Origin: Mucilaginibacter sp. SG564
GTDB taxonomy: Bacteria; Bacteroidota; Bacteroidia; Sphingobacteriales; Sphingobacteriaceae
Assembly: GCF_013149275.1 (NCBI RefSeq)
Contig: NZ_JABGNA010000008.1
Span: forward strand, 186,001-250,000
Direction of reading: 5' to 3'
Length of the DNA stretch: 64,000 bases
Shown here: positions 26,042-34,221 of the stretch, piece by piece
How the letters are laid out: every line of letters begins with the position of its first letter
Numbering within the stretch: the first letter of the stretch is position 1
Notes under the pieces: generated by a model
What the model was told of the DNA's origin: nothing
What the model saw: the letters and a program-made list of their open reading frames with translations, nothing else
The model's database searches: none
Translations under genes and position numbers: made by a program

Positions 26042-26545
26042 ATGCAAAAAGAAAAAGCTACTATACCTCGTATAAATAACATTGTGCTCAATATTTTGGG
26101 TATTGGGTTAATAACCGGCACGCTTGATGGTTTAGCAGCCCTGTTATTGAACTACAAAATACAGCCTGCCATAATTTTTAAATTTATAGCCAGCGCCGCC
26201 TTTGGCAAGGCTGCTTTTAAAGGCGGGGCCGAAATGGTGGTTGCCGGCGTGGTATTTCATTACCTGATCGCTATTTTGTTTACCAGCGCGTTTTATCTGT
26301 TGTACCCTTTCTTTAAAAAAGGGCTCAGGAACGCCTACCTCATTGCATGTTTGTACGGCTTTACCGCCTGGATCATCATGAACCTGGGCGTTATACCGGT
26401 TACGCAAAAGGCCTTTCCGGTTGTTAAATTACCTGTTTTGGTAACCGGTATAGCCATCCTGATCATTTGCCTGGGCTTGCCCATAGCCCTTATAGCAGAC
26501 AGGCACCTGAAGCAAGGTAAGTTTGCTGCTCTATCTAAAAAATAA
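26042..26545 (+). CDS. Four-helix membrane protein (DUF1440/YagU-like)
   Basis: A 167-residue membrane protein with four hydrophobic segments (about residues 15-35, 70-95, 105-125, 135-155). The first segment, GLITGTLDGLAALLLNY, and the second, KGGAEMVVAGVVFHYLIA, resemble the YagU/DUF1440 group of inner-membrane proteins. Function unknown. A bidirectional terminator follows at 26554-26588. Confidence 0.65.
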   Translation: MQKEKATIPRINNIVLNILGIGLITGTLDGLAALLLNYKIQPAIIFKFIASAAFGKAAFKGGAEMVVAGVVFHYLIAILFTSAFYLLYPFFKKGLRNAYLIACLYGFTAWIIMNLGVIPVTQKAFPVVKLPVLVTGIAILIICLGLPIALIADRHLKQGKFAALSKK

Positions 26546-26553
26546 TCAAAAAA

Positions 26554-26588
26554 AAAAGAGTCTGGTACCTGCATACCGAGACTCTTTT
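26554..26588. terminator. Bidirectional intrinsic terminator
   Basis: AAAAGAGTCT and AGACTCTTTT arms with additional GGTA/TACC pairing inside, preceded by a long A tract. It lies between the convergent ends of the 26042 gene and the fasciclin gene. Confidence 0.85.
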
Positions 26589-26616
26589 GGATTTAGAATT
26601 AAACAAAACGAACTTT

Positions 26617-27216
26617 TTACTGAGGTAACAACACTGCATCGAGACCGTGTATAACACCGTTACTGGCCAATGCATCAAATGATACTACAACCGCGGTACC
26701 TCCCTTGGCATCTGTGAGTTGCAGGTTACTCTTATCGTTAACCGATAGGGTTATGGCATCACCGTCGATAGTTTTTAAAACAGCCTTGCCTTTACCGGCA
26801 TTAAGCGCTTTAATGATATCGGTTTTGGTGTATTTACCGGCTATTACGTGATATTTTAAAACTTTGGCCAGCTTGGCATGATCCTTCATCAGATCGTCCA
26901 TAGTTGGTTTGGGTACTTTACTGAAGGCCACATCGTTTGGTGCAAAAACGGTAAATGGTCCGGCAGCTTTTAAGGTAGCTTCCAAATCGGCATTCTTAAT
27001 GGCCAGAGCCATTGGAGCAAAAGCGGTAGAGCTGGAAAGCACACCAACCACATCGCCCGATGCTGCGGAAGGAGCAGCAGTTGAGGCAGGAGCGGTTTTG
27101 TTAGTTGTATCGCGTTTAGTTGTGTCTTGTTGCTGTGTTTGGGCAATTGCATTGGTTGATAAAAAACCGATAGTAAGTGATGCAATAGCAATTAAAACTG
27201 ACTTTTTCATGTTCAT
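26617..27216 (-). CDS. Secreted fasciclin-domain protein
   Basis: About 199 residues. A signal peptide (residues 1-25, ending AIAQ) precedes a Thr/Ala-rich linker (about 25-60) and one fasciclin domain with FTVFAPNDVAFSKVP (H1 box) and GVIHGLDAVLLPQ (the conserved I-H near the end). Such proteins act at the cell surface or periplasm in adhesion-like roles. The start is ATG at 27216 or two codons later at 27210; a longer start at 27246 would put a charged stretch before the signal peptide. Confidence 0.85.
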   Translation of the reverse strand: MNMKKSVLIAIASLTIGFLSTNAIAQTQQQDTTKRDTTNKTAPASTAAPSAASGDVVGVLSSSTAFAPMALAIKNADLEATLKAAGPFTVFAPNDVAFSKVPKPTMDDLMKDHAKLAKVLKYHVIAGKYTKTDIIKALNAGKGKAVLKTIDGDAITLSVNDKSNLQLTDAKGGTAVVVSFDALASNGVIHGLDAVLLPQ

Positions 27217-27548
27217 CTTTCTTTTGTTTTTGTTAGTAATTAGCATGTAAATGAGTAGCAGTTTCTCTTATAAATTATCGTTTAAATTAATAGTTCATTT
27301 CGATTTATGTAGATTTATAACTTATAATTACAATGAATGGTTTTTAAATAATTAAAATTCATGTATAAACCGCTAAGAAAGAGGGAAGTAAAAATTGTAC
27401 GAATTACACAAATGGGGGCGAATTACACGGTTTATTAGGATCTGCCCACCATGCTGCGACGGAGCTCAGCACGGCAGCCGATCAAAAAACCAAAGCCTTG
27501 TGCGCTTCCTTCCCTCGGGAAGGAATAATGCCATTAATTAAAGATGCT

Positions 27549-27679
27549 CCATAGGAGTAAAAGCTTTGTAGCAAATAAACAAAAATCGTTTAGCATGCCG
27601 TAGGTATGCAACCTGAGTACAGTACCTACGGCACTGCAAGGGAATCGACTTTTTCTACAAAGCTTTAACCCCGATGGGG
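27549..27679. repeat. Nested palindromic element, copy 1 (family C)
   Basis: An outer inverted repeat (GTAAAAGCTTTGTAG with CTACAAAGCTTTAAC) and CCAT/ATGG ends enclose an inner hairpin, GCCGTAGGTA (27597-27606) with TACCTACGGC (27623-27632). The second copy is at 27970-28099. Confidence 0.75.
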
Positions 27680-27969
27680 TTTGCAAGGTCCCTTAACCTA
27701 AATAATAGTGCGGGAGAGGAAGGGGTTTATGGGATAGATCAGTCATCGCGGGTAGAAACCCCTTTCCATGATGAAATGCCCTATGATATAAGCGAATGGA
27801 TGAAAATGTTCAAAAGGAGGGCTGTCACCCCGAGCTCCGTCGAAGGGTAGGGCGTAGAGGCCTGCCCACCATGCTTCGACGGGGCTCAGCATGACAGCCC
27901 TCCAAAAAAGCCCCGGCCCCGTGCGATTCCTTCCGTCGGGGGAAGGGTAATGCCATTATTTAAGATACT

Positions 27970-28099
27970 CCATAGGAGTAAAAGCTTTGTAGAAAGCAAA
28001 CAACCATCATTTAGCATGCTGTAGGTATGCAACCTGAGTACGGTACCTACGGCACTGCAAGGGAATCGACTTTTTCTACAAAGCTTTAACCCCGATGGG
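27970..28099. repeat. Nested palindromic element, copy 2 (family C)
   Basis: Same design as the copy at 27549-27679, with the inner hairpin GCTGTAGGTA/TACCTACGGC and the outer AAAGCTTTGTAG/CTACAAAGCTTT arms. The arms are kept while the part between them drifts. Confidence 0.75.
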
Positions 28100-28329
28100 T
28101 TTTGAAAAATTCCTTAACTTAAATAATAGTGCGGGAAGGGGAGGAAGGGGTTTATGAAACAGGATTATCATCGCGCAAAGAAACCCCTCCCCATGATGAA
28201 ATGCCCTATGATGTAAGAGAATGGATGAAAATGTTCAAAAAGGTGAACTGTCACCCTGAGCTCCGTCGAAGGGTAGGGCGCAGAGGCCTGGCCACCATGC
28301 TTCGACGACGCTCAGCATGACAGCCTTTT

Positions 28330-28455
28330 TACCCCAAAAACACGGTTTACACTTTTTTGAGAAAATCTGGCAAAATAGAATTTAATTATCTGATTATCAA
28401 TTAATTGAATTAATGTTGACCTTAAAAAGTGTAAACCCATGTAAACCCACTTTTT
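28330..28455. repeat. Intergenic repeat family F, copy 1
   Basis: TACCCCAAAAACACGGTTTA-CACTTTTTT (28330-28358) and AAAAAGTGTAAACCC-ATGTAAACCCACTTTTT (to 28455) form inverted halves around an AT-rich centre. A second copy lies at 40434-40563 after another gene end. Confidence 0.65.
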
Positions 28456-28493
28456 ATCAATTTTTGGTTGATATACCTTATTAGTTAAATGGC

Positions 28494-28528
28494 ATAAAAA
28501 AGCCCGTGATCAGTCACAGGCTCATTTT
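28494..28528 (-). terminator. Intrinsic terminator of isocitrate dehydrogenase gene
   Basis: On the minus strand AGCC-TGTGA and TCACG-GGCT arms are followed by six T, 22 bases past the stop codon. Confidence 0.75.
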
Positions 28529-28549
28529 ATATTGATGTAAAGCAGATAC

Positions 28550-30004
28550 TTATTGACCCTGTGCCAACGTGTAACCAATTTTACCATCAAAGTTCATCAG
28601 GAATTCTACAGAGCAAACTTTGGCCAATTCCGAAAAATCGGCCGCTATGTGCAGCAGTTCTTTCTGGGTGATCTCTTTACCGGCCTTCTTTTCAAAACGT
28701 ACGCGGTACTCGTTCACCAGCTCGGTATAAATGGAGCCTGTAGGCCAAACCTGGGTGCCACGATTGGATATCATCACCAGTTCAAAATTGTCGGTCAGTA
28801 CCTTTTTGGCCATTTCGGCAAGCTCATTGGGTTGTACCCGTGCTTCCACAAACACATCTACACCAATCATCTCTTCTTTGATGTTTTTGGTAACGGTAAG
28901 CTTGTTTTTTATGGGTTGCAGATGGCTCACGCGGGCCTCAAAATCGGGATTTGAAAAAACACCGCCGTTGGCCGGTACCTGGCCTATATTGGCAATAATA
29001 GCATCGGTAAAGGCATTGGTATTGGATGCTGGGATGGACCTGTTGCCAAAATCACCTGTATGTACGCCTTGCTCCAGGGTATACAGCAGCGCATTTTCTA
29101 TGGCCGCCGCGTTTTTGGAGAAACCTAAAAAGCGTAACATCGAAATACCCGACAGCAATAGAGCGGTAGGATTAGCTATGCCTTTGCCCGCGATATCGGG
29201 AGCGGTACCGTGTACGGCCTCAAATATGGATATATTATCGCCAATGTTGGCTGATGGCGCGAAGCCCAATCCACCTACTAAACCAGCGCAAAGGTCTGAT
29301 ACGATATCGCCTTGTAAATTGGTTAAAACAATGGCCTCGAACGTTTCCGGGCGGGTTACCAACTTCATGCACAGGTCGTCCACGATAATGTCTGATGCCT
29401 CAATTTCAGGATATTCCTTGGCTATCTGCTGAAAAGTTTCCAGGAAAAGACCATCAGTAAGCTTCATGATATTGGCTTTATGGCCGCAGGCTAGTTTTTT
29501 TAAGCCTTTGCGTTTGGCCATTTCAAAAGCATAGCGGATCACCTGCGCCGAGCCCGGGCGGGTAATAATACGGCGACCAACAGCAACGTCGTAAGTCAGC
29601 AAATGCTCAATGCCGCCATAGGTATCCTCAATGTTTTCGCGGATGATGGTAAGGTTGATCGGGATACCTGCTTTGGAGAAAACGGTATCAACACCATTTA
29701 AAGTCCTGAAATCGCGCTGGTTGGCATAGGTATTCCAAACTTTACGGGCGGTTACGTTGATGCTTTTTACGCCCTTACCTTTTGGGGTTTCCATAGGGCC
29801 TTTGAACAATAGGCCCAGGGTTTCAATGGTTTCTTTTGCCTTAGCTGTCATGCCGGTAGAGTGCCCCGCATCAAAATACGACTTACCCATCTCCACAAAT
29901 TCATACTCCAATGGTACATCATTGGCCTCAAAAACTTTAAGTACGGCCTGCATTATCTCGGGACCTATCCCATCGCCGTTGGCTACTGCTATTTTGGTTT
30001 TCAT
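28550..30004 (-). CDS. icd: NADP-dependent isocitrate dehydrogenase
   Basis: A 484-residue enzyme of the tricarboxylic acid cycle that converts isocitrate to 2-oxoglutarate and CO2. The family start KIAVANGDGIGPEIM, the NAD(P)-binding VHGTAPDIAGKGIANPTA and the metal-binding DDLCMKL are visible. The C-terminal extension of about 130 residues beyond the usual core (from VSHLQPIKNKLT) is that of the Thermus/Rickettsia type isocitrate dehydrogenases. Cofactor choice is inferred from that subfamily. ATG start at 30004. Confidence 0.9.
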   Translation of the reverse strand: MKTKIAVANGDGIGPEIMQAVLKVFEANDVPLEYEFVEMGKSYFDAGHSTGMTAKAKETIETLGLLFKGPMETPKGKGVKSINVTARKVWNTYANQRDFRTLNGVDTVFSKAGIPINLTIIRENIEDTYGGIEHLLTYDVAVGRRIITRPGSAQVIRYAFEMAKRKGLKKLACGHKANIMKLTDGLFLETFQQIAKEYPEIEASDIIVDDLCMKLVTRPETFEAIVLTNLQGDIVSDLCAGLVGGLGFAPSANIGDNISIFEAVHGTAPDIAGKGIANPTALLLSGISMLRFLGFSKNAAAIENALLYTLEQGVHTGDFGNRSIPASNTNAFTDAIIANIGQVPANGGVFSNPDFEARVSHLQPIKNKLTVTKNIKEEMIGVDVFVEARVQPNELAEMAKKVLTDNFELVMISNRGTQVWPTGSIYTELVNEYRVRFEKKAGKEITQKELLHIAADFSELAKVCSVEFLMNFDGKIGYTLAQGQ

Positions 30005-30187
30005 AGAACGTGTATTTATATGTAAAAACGGCGCTAAGGTAGCTGTTTTTGGGGTATTCGGGGGACATAAGGCTTACTGTATCCCAATTTGTGACAATAG
30101 GATTAAAGCTTTTCGGGCGCATATGCGTTTCTTTGCAGCCATAATACCGGCGCATAACCGGGCTTATTTATTATATTTGATATCAAG

Positions 30188-30568
30188 ATGAAAACAATTC
30201 CTAAACAACTTTTCAGGGTCTTCTTATTCTCAGTTATCCTGTCTATAGCTGCCGTATGCGTTTATTACAATATAGAGCAAAAGAGCGACGACTATACCAA
30301 GACATTACCTAAGATCATGGAGAATGTCACCTTTTTAAATATCATCATTTTTGTAATGACCCTGCCTGCCATGTTCCTGGTTAACCCACAATACTGGAAT
30401 AACCGCATTGTACGTTTTCTGCTGTATTTTGGCGGATCGGTAGTGTTTATTATTACCGCCCTGAGCATGAAAATGACTCCTGCCGGCAGAATGGTTTACC
30501 TCATAACAGGTGGCATATTCCTGGTTGTACACGCTGTGTTTTATTATTTGCTGGTTAAAAAGCGGTAG
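30188..30568 (+). CDS. Four-helix integral membrane protein, unknown
   Basis: A 126-residue protein made almost wholly of four hydrophobic helices (about residues 8-27, 52-70, 80-98, 103-122), with short basic loops. No family recognised. It lies 67 bases upstream of purK on the same strand, so it might be transcribed with it. ATG at 30188. Confidence 0.6.
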   Translation: MKTIPKQLFRVFLFSVILSIAAVCVYYNIEQKSDDYTKTLPKIMENVTFLNIIIFVMTLPAMFLVNPQYWNNRIVRFLLYFGGSVVFIITALSMKMTPAGRMVYLITGGIFLVVHAVFYYLLVKKR

Positions 30569-30635
30569 TTTGCTATAGATGTTTTAAGCATTTTATGGCT
30601 TTTTGAAAGATTTCAGGTAAACTTGCATCTTCAAC

Positions 30636-31775
30636 ATGAAAGCATTCTACGGAGATTTAAAATTAGGTATCCTGGGCGGCGGCCAGCTTGGTCGTATGCT
30701 GATACAACAGGCCATAAATTATAATGTTACCATAAAAGTTCTTGATCCCGACCGGGAAGCGCCTTGTCGTAAACTCTGTGATGAGTTTACTATAGGCTCT
30801 CTGAGCGATTATGAAACTGTTTACAATTTTGGTAAAAATGTAGACATGATCACCATCGAAATAGAAAAGGTGAATGTTGACGCTTTGGAACAATTAGAAA
30901 AAGAGGGCGTGATGGTTTATCCGCAGTCGCGGATTATCCGGCTGATACAGGATAAGGGTTTGCAAAAGCAATTCTTTAAAGAAAACGGTATCCCTACGGC
31001 CGATTTCCAGATCATATCATCGCCACAGCAATTACAGCAAAGCTTTATACCATTCCCGTACATTCAAAAGCTGCGTAAAGACGGTTACGATGGTAAAGGT
31101 GTTTATAAAGTAGCCGACGAAAGCTACTTATCAGGCGCGTTTAAAGAACCCAGCCTGATCGAGAAATGGATCGATTTTGAAAAGGAAATAGCCGTAATTG
31201 TAGCCCGGAATGAGAATGGCGACATAAGCACATTCCCCTTAGTGGAGATGGAGTTTAACCCACAGGCCAACCTGGTTGAGTTCCTGATATCGCCATCAAC
31301 CTTACCATTCGAAATACTGGAACGAGCTGAACAGGTAGCCAAAAAGATTGCTGAGAGTCTTAAAATTGTAGGTATACTGGCGGTAGAAATGTTTTTAGAT
31401 AAGCATGGTAAAATACTGGTGAATGAGCTGGCTCCACGACCACACAACAGCGGCCACCAAACTATTGAAGGCAATGTGGTTTCGCAGTTTGAACAGCATT
31501 TAAGGGCCATATTTAACCAGCCACTGGGCGATACAGCCTGCCTCAACAATGCCATTATGGTGAATATTTTAGGTGAAGTAGGTTATGAAGGTCCGGCCAT
31601 ATACCAGGGCATCGAAAAAATATTGAAAATTCCGGGTGTATATGTACACTTATACGGAAAAGCCTTAACCAAGCCATTCCGCAAAATGGGTCACGTAACC
31701 ATTGTTGATGCCGATCGGAAAAAAGCCATCGAAAAAGCAAGATTAGTGCAGCAGACGTTGAAGGTGATTAGTTAG
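30636..31775 (+). CDS. purK: N5-carboxyaminoimidazole ribonucleotide synthase
   Basis: A 379-residue ATP-grasp enzyme of purine synthesis that makes N5-CAIR from AIR, bicarbonate and ATP. Start region LGILGGGQLGRMLIQQAI, the LRKDGYDGKGVYKV loop, and NELAPRPHNSGHQTIEG are family hallmarks. purE, the next enzyme, lies 450 bp downstream, but a four-helix-bundle gene flanked by inverted heptad-word arrays intervenes. TAAACTTG ten bases before the ATG may be the promoter -7 element. Confidence 0.95.
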   Translation: MKAFYGDLKLGILGGGQLGRMLIQQAINYNVTIKVLDPDREAPCRKLCDEFTIGSLSDYETVYNFGKNVDMITIEIEKVNVDALEQLEKEGVMVYPQSRIIRLIQDKGLQKQFFKENGIPTADFQIISSPQQLQQSFIPFPYIQKLRKDGYDGKGVYKVADESYLSGAFKEPSLIEKWIDFEKEIAVIVARNENGDISTFPLVEMEFNPQANLVEFLISPSTLPFEILERAEQVAKKIAESLKIVGILAVEMFLDKHGKILVNELAPRPHNSGHQTIEGNVVSQFEQHLRAIFNQPLGDTACLNNAIMVNILGEVGYEGPAIYQGIEKILKIPGVYVHLYGKALTKPFRKMGHVTIVDADRKKAIEKARLVQQTLKVIS

Positions 31776-31780
31776 GTTTT

Positions 31781-31810
31781 GGTTCATAGTTCATGGATCA
31801 TAGTTCATAG
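31781..31810. repeat. Heptad-word array, left arm of purK-purE insert
   Basis: Four 7-nt words in phase: GTTCATA, GTTCATG, GATCATA, GTTCATA. It is the inverted mate of the array at 32212-32240, on the other side of the four-helix-bundle gene. Confidence 0.75.
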
Positions 31811-31849
31811 TAGAACAGGTTATTTAGATATTCAATAAATAAAAGATAA

Positions 31850-32200
31850 ATGGCATTTAGGTTTGAAGATCTCCAGGTGTGGCAGAAGGCCATGGACTTA
31901 GATGAACAAATCAACCAGTTGACTAAAACCTTTCCCAAAGAAGAAATATATATCCTAATATCCCAGATAAAAAGGGCCGCTGATTCGGTAGTGCTAAATA
32001 TTGCCGAAGGCTCAACAGGGCAAAGCAAAGCTGTTTTTAAAGTATTTTTAGGCTACTCACTAAGATCTGCGATAGAAGTTGTTAGTTGTTTATTTATCGC
32101 AAGAAGAAGAGCCTATCTGAAAGAAGAGGATTTTAACGTACTATATAATGAATATGAGGTATTGGTAAAAATGATCACAGCACTCCGAAATTCAATCTGA
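31850..32200 (+). CDS. Four-helix-bundle protein (S23/IVP type)
   Basis: A 116-residue protein of the family encoded in intervening sequences of some 23S rRNA genes. Hallmarks: FEDLQVWQKAMDL at the start, ISQIKRAADSVVLNIAEGS in the middle and a helical end. Family members are thought to bind nucleic acid. The gene sits between purK and purE, flanked by inverted arrays of 7-nt words, which suggests insertion as a cassette. Confidence 0.88.
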   Translation: MAFRFEDLQVWQKAMDLDEQINQLTKTFPKEEIYILISQIKRAADSVVLNIAEGSTGQSKAVFKVFLGYSLRSAIEVVSCLFIARRRAYLKEEDFNVLYNEYEVLVKMITALRNSI

Positions 32201-32211
32201 CGATTTTTTGC

Positions 32212-32240
32212 CATGAACCATGAACCATCAACTATGAACT
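32212..32240. repeat. Heptad-word array, right arm of purK-purE insert
   Basis: Read on the minus strand: GTTCATA, GTTGATG, GTTCATG, GTTCATG. The array contains the purE start codon(s), so it encodes the first residues of PurE if the upstream ATG is used. Confidence 0.75.
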
Positions 32241-32734
32241 TAGAGAAAGAACCAAAAGTAGCCATCATTATGGGCAGCAAATCGGATTTAAACGTAATGC
32301 AGGATGCCGCTGATGTTTTAAAAGAATTAGGTGTTGATTATGAGATCACCGTAGTATCGGCACACCGTACGCCCGACAGGATGTTCAGTTATGCCCGTGC
32401 TGCAGCTGATAGGGGTATTAAGGTGATTATTGCCGGCGCCGGTGGTGCCGCGCATTTGCCAGGTATGGTTGCATCGTTAACGCATCTGCCGGTAATCGGC
32501 GTGCCCGTAAAATCAAGCAACTCTATTGATGGCTGGGACTCGATACTATCTATATTGCAAATGCCAAATGGCATCCCTGTGGCTACTGTGGCCCTTAACG
32601 CGGCAAAAAACGCCGGTATCCTTGCCGCGCAGATATTATCTACGGCTGATGAATACCTGGTTAAAAACCTCATCAACTTTAAAGAAGATCTTAAGAAAAA
32701 AGTAGAAGATTCTGCTAAGGAAATGGAAGGATAG
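32234..32734 (+). CDS. purE: N5-carboxyaminoimidazole ribonucleotide mutase
   Basis: A 166-residue enzyme that converts N5-CAIR to CAIR in purine synthesis. Motifs: [16 protein letters not shown] at the N-terminus, [15 protein letters not shown] with the catalytic His, and [17 protein letters not shown] at 32234 gives the expected start; an ATG at 32213 would add MNHEPST, translated from the heptad array. Followed 12 bases later by another heptad-word hairpin. Confidence 0.95.
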   Translation: MNLEKEPKVAIIMGSKSDLNVMQDAADVLKELGVDYEITVVSAHRTPDRMFSYARAAADRGIKVIIAGAGGAAHLPGMVASLTHLPVIGVPVKSSNSIDGWDSILSILQMPNGIPVATVALNAAKNAGILAAQILSTADEYLVKNLINFKEDLKKKVEDSAKEMEG

Positions 32735-32746
32735 TGAACGTTATAT

Positions 32747-32806
32747 GTTTTACGTGTTACGTTATACGTTTTTTATACATATAACGTAACACGTCCAACG
32801 TAAAAC
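32747..32806. repeat. Heptad-word hairpin after purE
   Basis: Left arm words GTTTTAC, GTGTTAC, GTTATAC; the right arm read on the minus strand gives GTTTTAC, GTTGGAC, GTGTTAC, GTTAT. A T6 run lies in the loop. It lies between convergent purE and yqgE-like gene ends and could act as a terminator. Confidence 0.75.
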
Positions 32807-32819
32807 CTCATCTAAAAGC

Positions 32820-33383
32820 TCAATTCAAAGCCGGGTTCTCCGGGAAATTGGCTATGTGGGCATAACGTTGGCCCAGGCCTATAACAACCTCTTTCCATAG
32901 GTTTTGCTCGTCATTGGAAAATAATGTTTCTGATTTGAACTTTTCGGCTACTATCCAGCTGTCCTGTAGTATTTCTTCTTCCAATTGTTGTGAGGTCCAG
33001 CCGGAGTATCCTGCAAAAAATTTGATCTCGTTTTCTGTCAGTTGGTAGTTGGATATTAATTCCTTTGCCTGTTCAAAATCTCCGCCCCAAAACACCCCTT
33101 CGGCTATTTCAATACCACCTTCTATTTTTTCGGGGCAGCAATGCATAAAATGTAAAGTGTTTTTGGCTACCGGTCCGCCGTCATAAACCGGCATTTCTGA
33201 GTAAGAAACATCAGGTAATACATCGCCCAGCATATATTCACTGTGATGGTTTAAAATAAACCCCATAGCACCTTCAGCAGAGTATTCCGTCAGTAAAATA
33301 ACCGATCTTTTAAAATTCGGATCCATCATAAAAGGCTCCGAAATAAGCAGACGCCCCGCGGCGGCAGGTATAGGACTTAACAT
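32820..33383 (-). CDS. YqgE/AlgH family protein
   Basis: A 187-residue protein of the YqgE/AlgH family. The start PAAGRLLISEPFMMDPNFKR-SV, the central GFILNHHSEY and GGPVAKNTLHFMH, and AGYSGWTSQQLEEEI are all family motifs. Its cellular function is not firmly known; a role in gene regulation was proposed for AlgH in Pseudomonas. ATG start at 33383. Confidence 0.9.
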   Translation of the reverse strand: MLSPIPAAAGRLLISEPFMMDPNFKRSVILLTEYSAEGAMGFILNHHSEYMLGDVLPDVSYSEMPVYDGGPVAKNTLHFMHCCPEKIEGGIEIAEGVFWGGDFEQAKELISNYQLTENEIKFFAGYSGWTSQQLEEEILQDSWIVAEKFKSETLFSNDEQNLWKEVVIGLGQRYAHIANFPENPALN

Positions 33384-33463
33384 AAGGTTCAGTTTTTAAA
33401 AAGTACAACAAGCATAATAAAAATATGTTCAATTATTAAATTAAAATTTCTGTACCCGCTTTC

Positions 33464-33558
33464 GGTATCAAGGTGTTAGTATTAAGATGCTTTTATATTA
33501 TAAATGTTACTTTTAAAAACTGTCTTGATACTTGATACTAACTACTTGATACTAATTT
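33464..33558. repeat. Heptad-word inverted arrays upstream of pdxH
   Basis: Right arm (33524-33558): CTTGATA, CTTGATA, CTAACTA, CTTGATA, CTAATTT. Left arm (from 33464), in the complementary sense: TATCAAG, GTGTTAG, TATTAAG. The right arm runs into the promoter element of pdxH. Confidence 0.7.
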
Positions 33559-33559
33559 G

Positions 33560-33567
33560 TAAGTTTG
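33560..33567 (+). promoter_or_regulatory. TAnnTTTG promoter element of pdxH
   Basis: TAAGTTTG, six bases before the pdxH ATG; a short leader or none is predicted. It directly adjoins the heptad-word array. Confidence 0.5.
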
Positions 33568-33573
33568 CATACA

Positions 33574-34221
33574 ATGAATCAGCAGGAAATACAAAATTTA
33601 AGGCAGGATTATACTGCCGCTACATTATCCGAAAATGATACCAAGGGCGACCCAATAAATCAGTTCGAACAATGGTTTAACGAAGCTTTAGCCGCAAAAT
33701 TGCATGAACCCAATGCCATGACGCTGGCAACAGCTACCACCAACGGAAAGCCATCAGCTCGTATTTTATTATTAAAAGGGTTTAACCAGCATGGTTTTAT
33801 ATTCTATACCAATTACTTAAGTCGTAAAGGCAAAGAGATCACCAAGAACCCACAGGGAGCTATTACTTTTTTTTGGGGCGAACTGGAACGCCAGGTACGT
33901 ATTGAGGGTACGATAGAAAAATTGAGCAAGGAAGATTCCGAAAGATATTTCCATTCGCGCCCAAAAGGCAGCCAGATAGGGGCTGTAGCTTCGCCGCAAA
34001 GCCAGGAGATCGAAGGTCGTGAAGGTCTGGAAAAAAAATGGAGCGAGCTGGAAGCAGAATATGAAGGTAAGGAAGTGCCCAAACCATCATTTTGGGGTGG
34101 CTATATCCTGAACCCGCAACTGGTTGAGTTTTGGCAGGGACGTTCAAGCCGTTTACACGATCGGATCCTGTATAAAAAAGTTGATAAAAAAAGCTGGAAA
34201 AAAGTACGTTTGGCACCATGA
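33574..34221 (+). CDS. pdxH: Pyridoxamine 5'-phosphate oxidase
   Basis: A 215-residue FMN enzyme that makes pyridoxal 5'-phosphate. Motifs: NAMTLATATTNGKPSARILL, GFIFYTNYLSRKGKEI, FFWGELERQVRIEG, and the C-terminal FWQGRSSRLHDRILY with RLAP at the end. ATG at 33574 chosen by the promoter element six bases before it. The stop overlaps the nuoC start as ATGA, so the two are translated together. Confidence 0.95.
   Translation: MNQQEIQNLRQDYTAATLSENDTKGDPINQFEQWFNEALAAKLHEPNAMTLATATTNGKPSARILLLKGFNQHGFIFYTNYLSRKGKEITKNPQGAITFFWGELERQVRIEGTIEKLSKEDSERYFHSRPKGSQIGAVASPQSQEIEGREGLEKKWSELEAEYEGKEVPKPSFWGGYILNPQLVEFWQGRSSRLHDRILYKKVDKKSWKKVRLAP

Larger units (their letters stand above)
27441..28325. 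repeat. Tandem duplication of a 420-426 bp repeat block
   Basis: The block starting CTGCCCACCATGCT at 27441 recurs at 27861 and its first 40 bases recur again at 28287. Each copy contains, in order, a family A end, a family B half, a long palindromic element (27549-27679; 27970-28099), a second family B half and a conserved stretch with GATGAAATGCCCTATGAT. Copies differ by scattered substitutions. No gene is supported within it. Confidence 0.8.

Noticed and set aside
28129-28320. A 63-codon frame in the tandem repeat block
   Set aside because: The corresponding part of the other copy has changes that alter the amino acids without pattern, and the frame is composed of repeat sequence.
27441-28325. 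Insertion sequence or transposase remnant
   Set aside because: No frame shows transposase motifs, and the block is composed of palindromic intergenic repeats without target-site duplication I can see.
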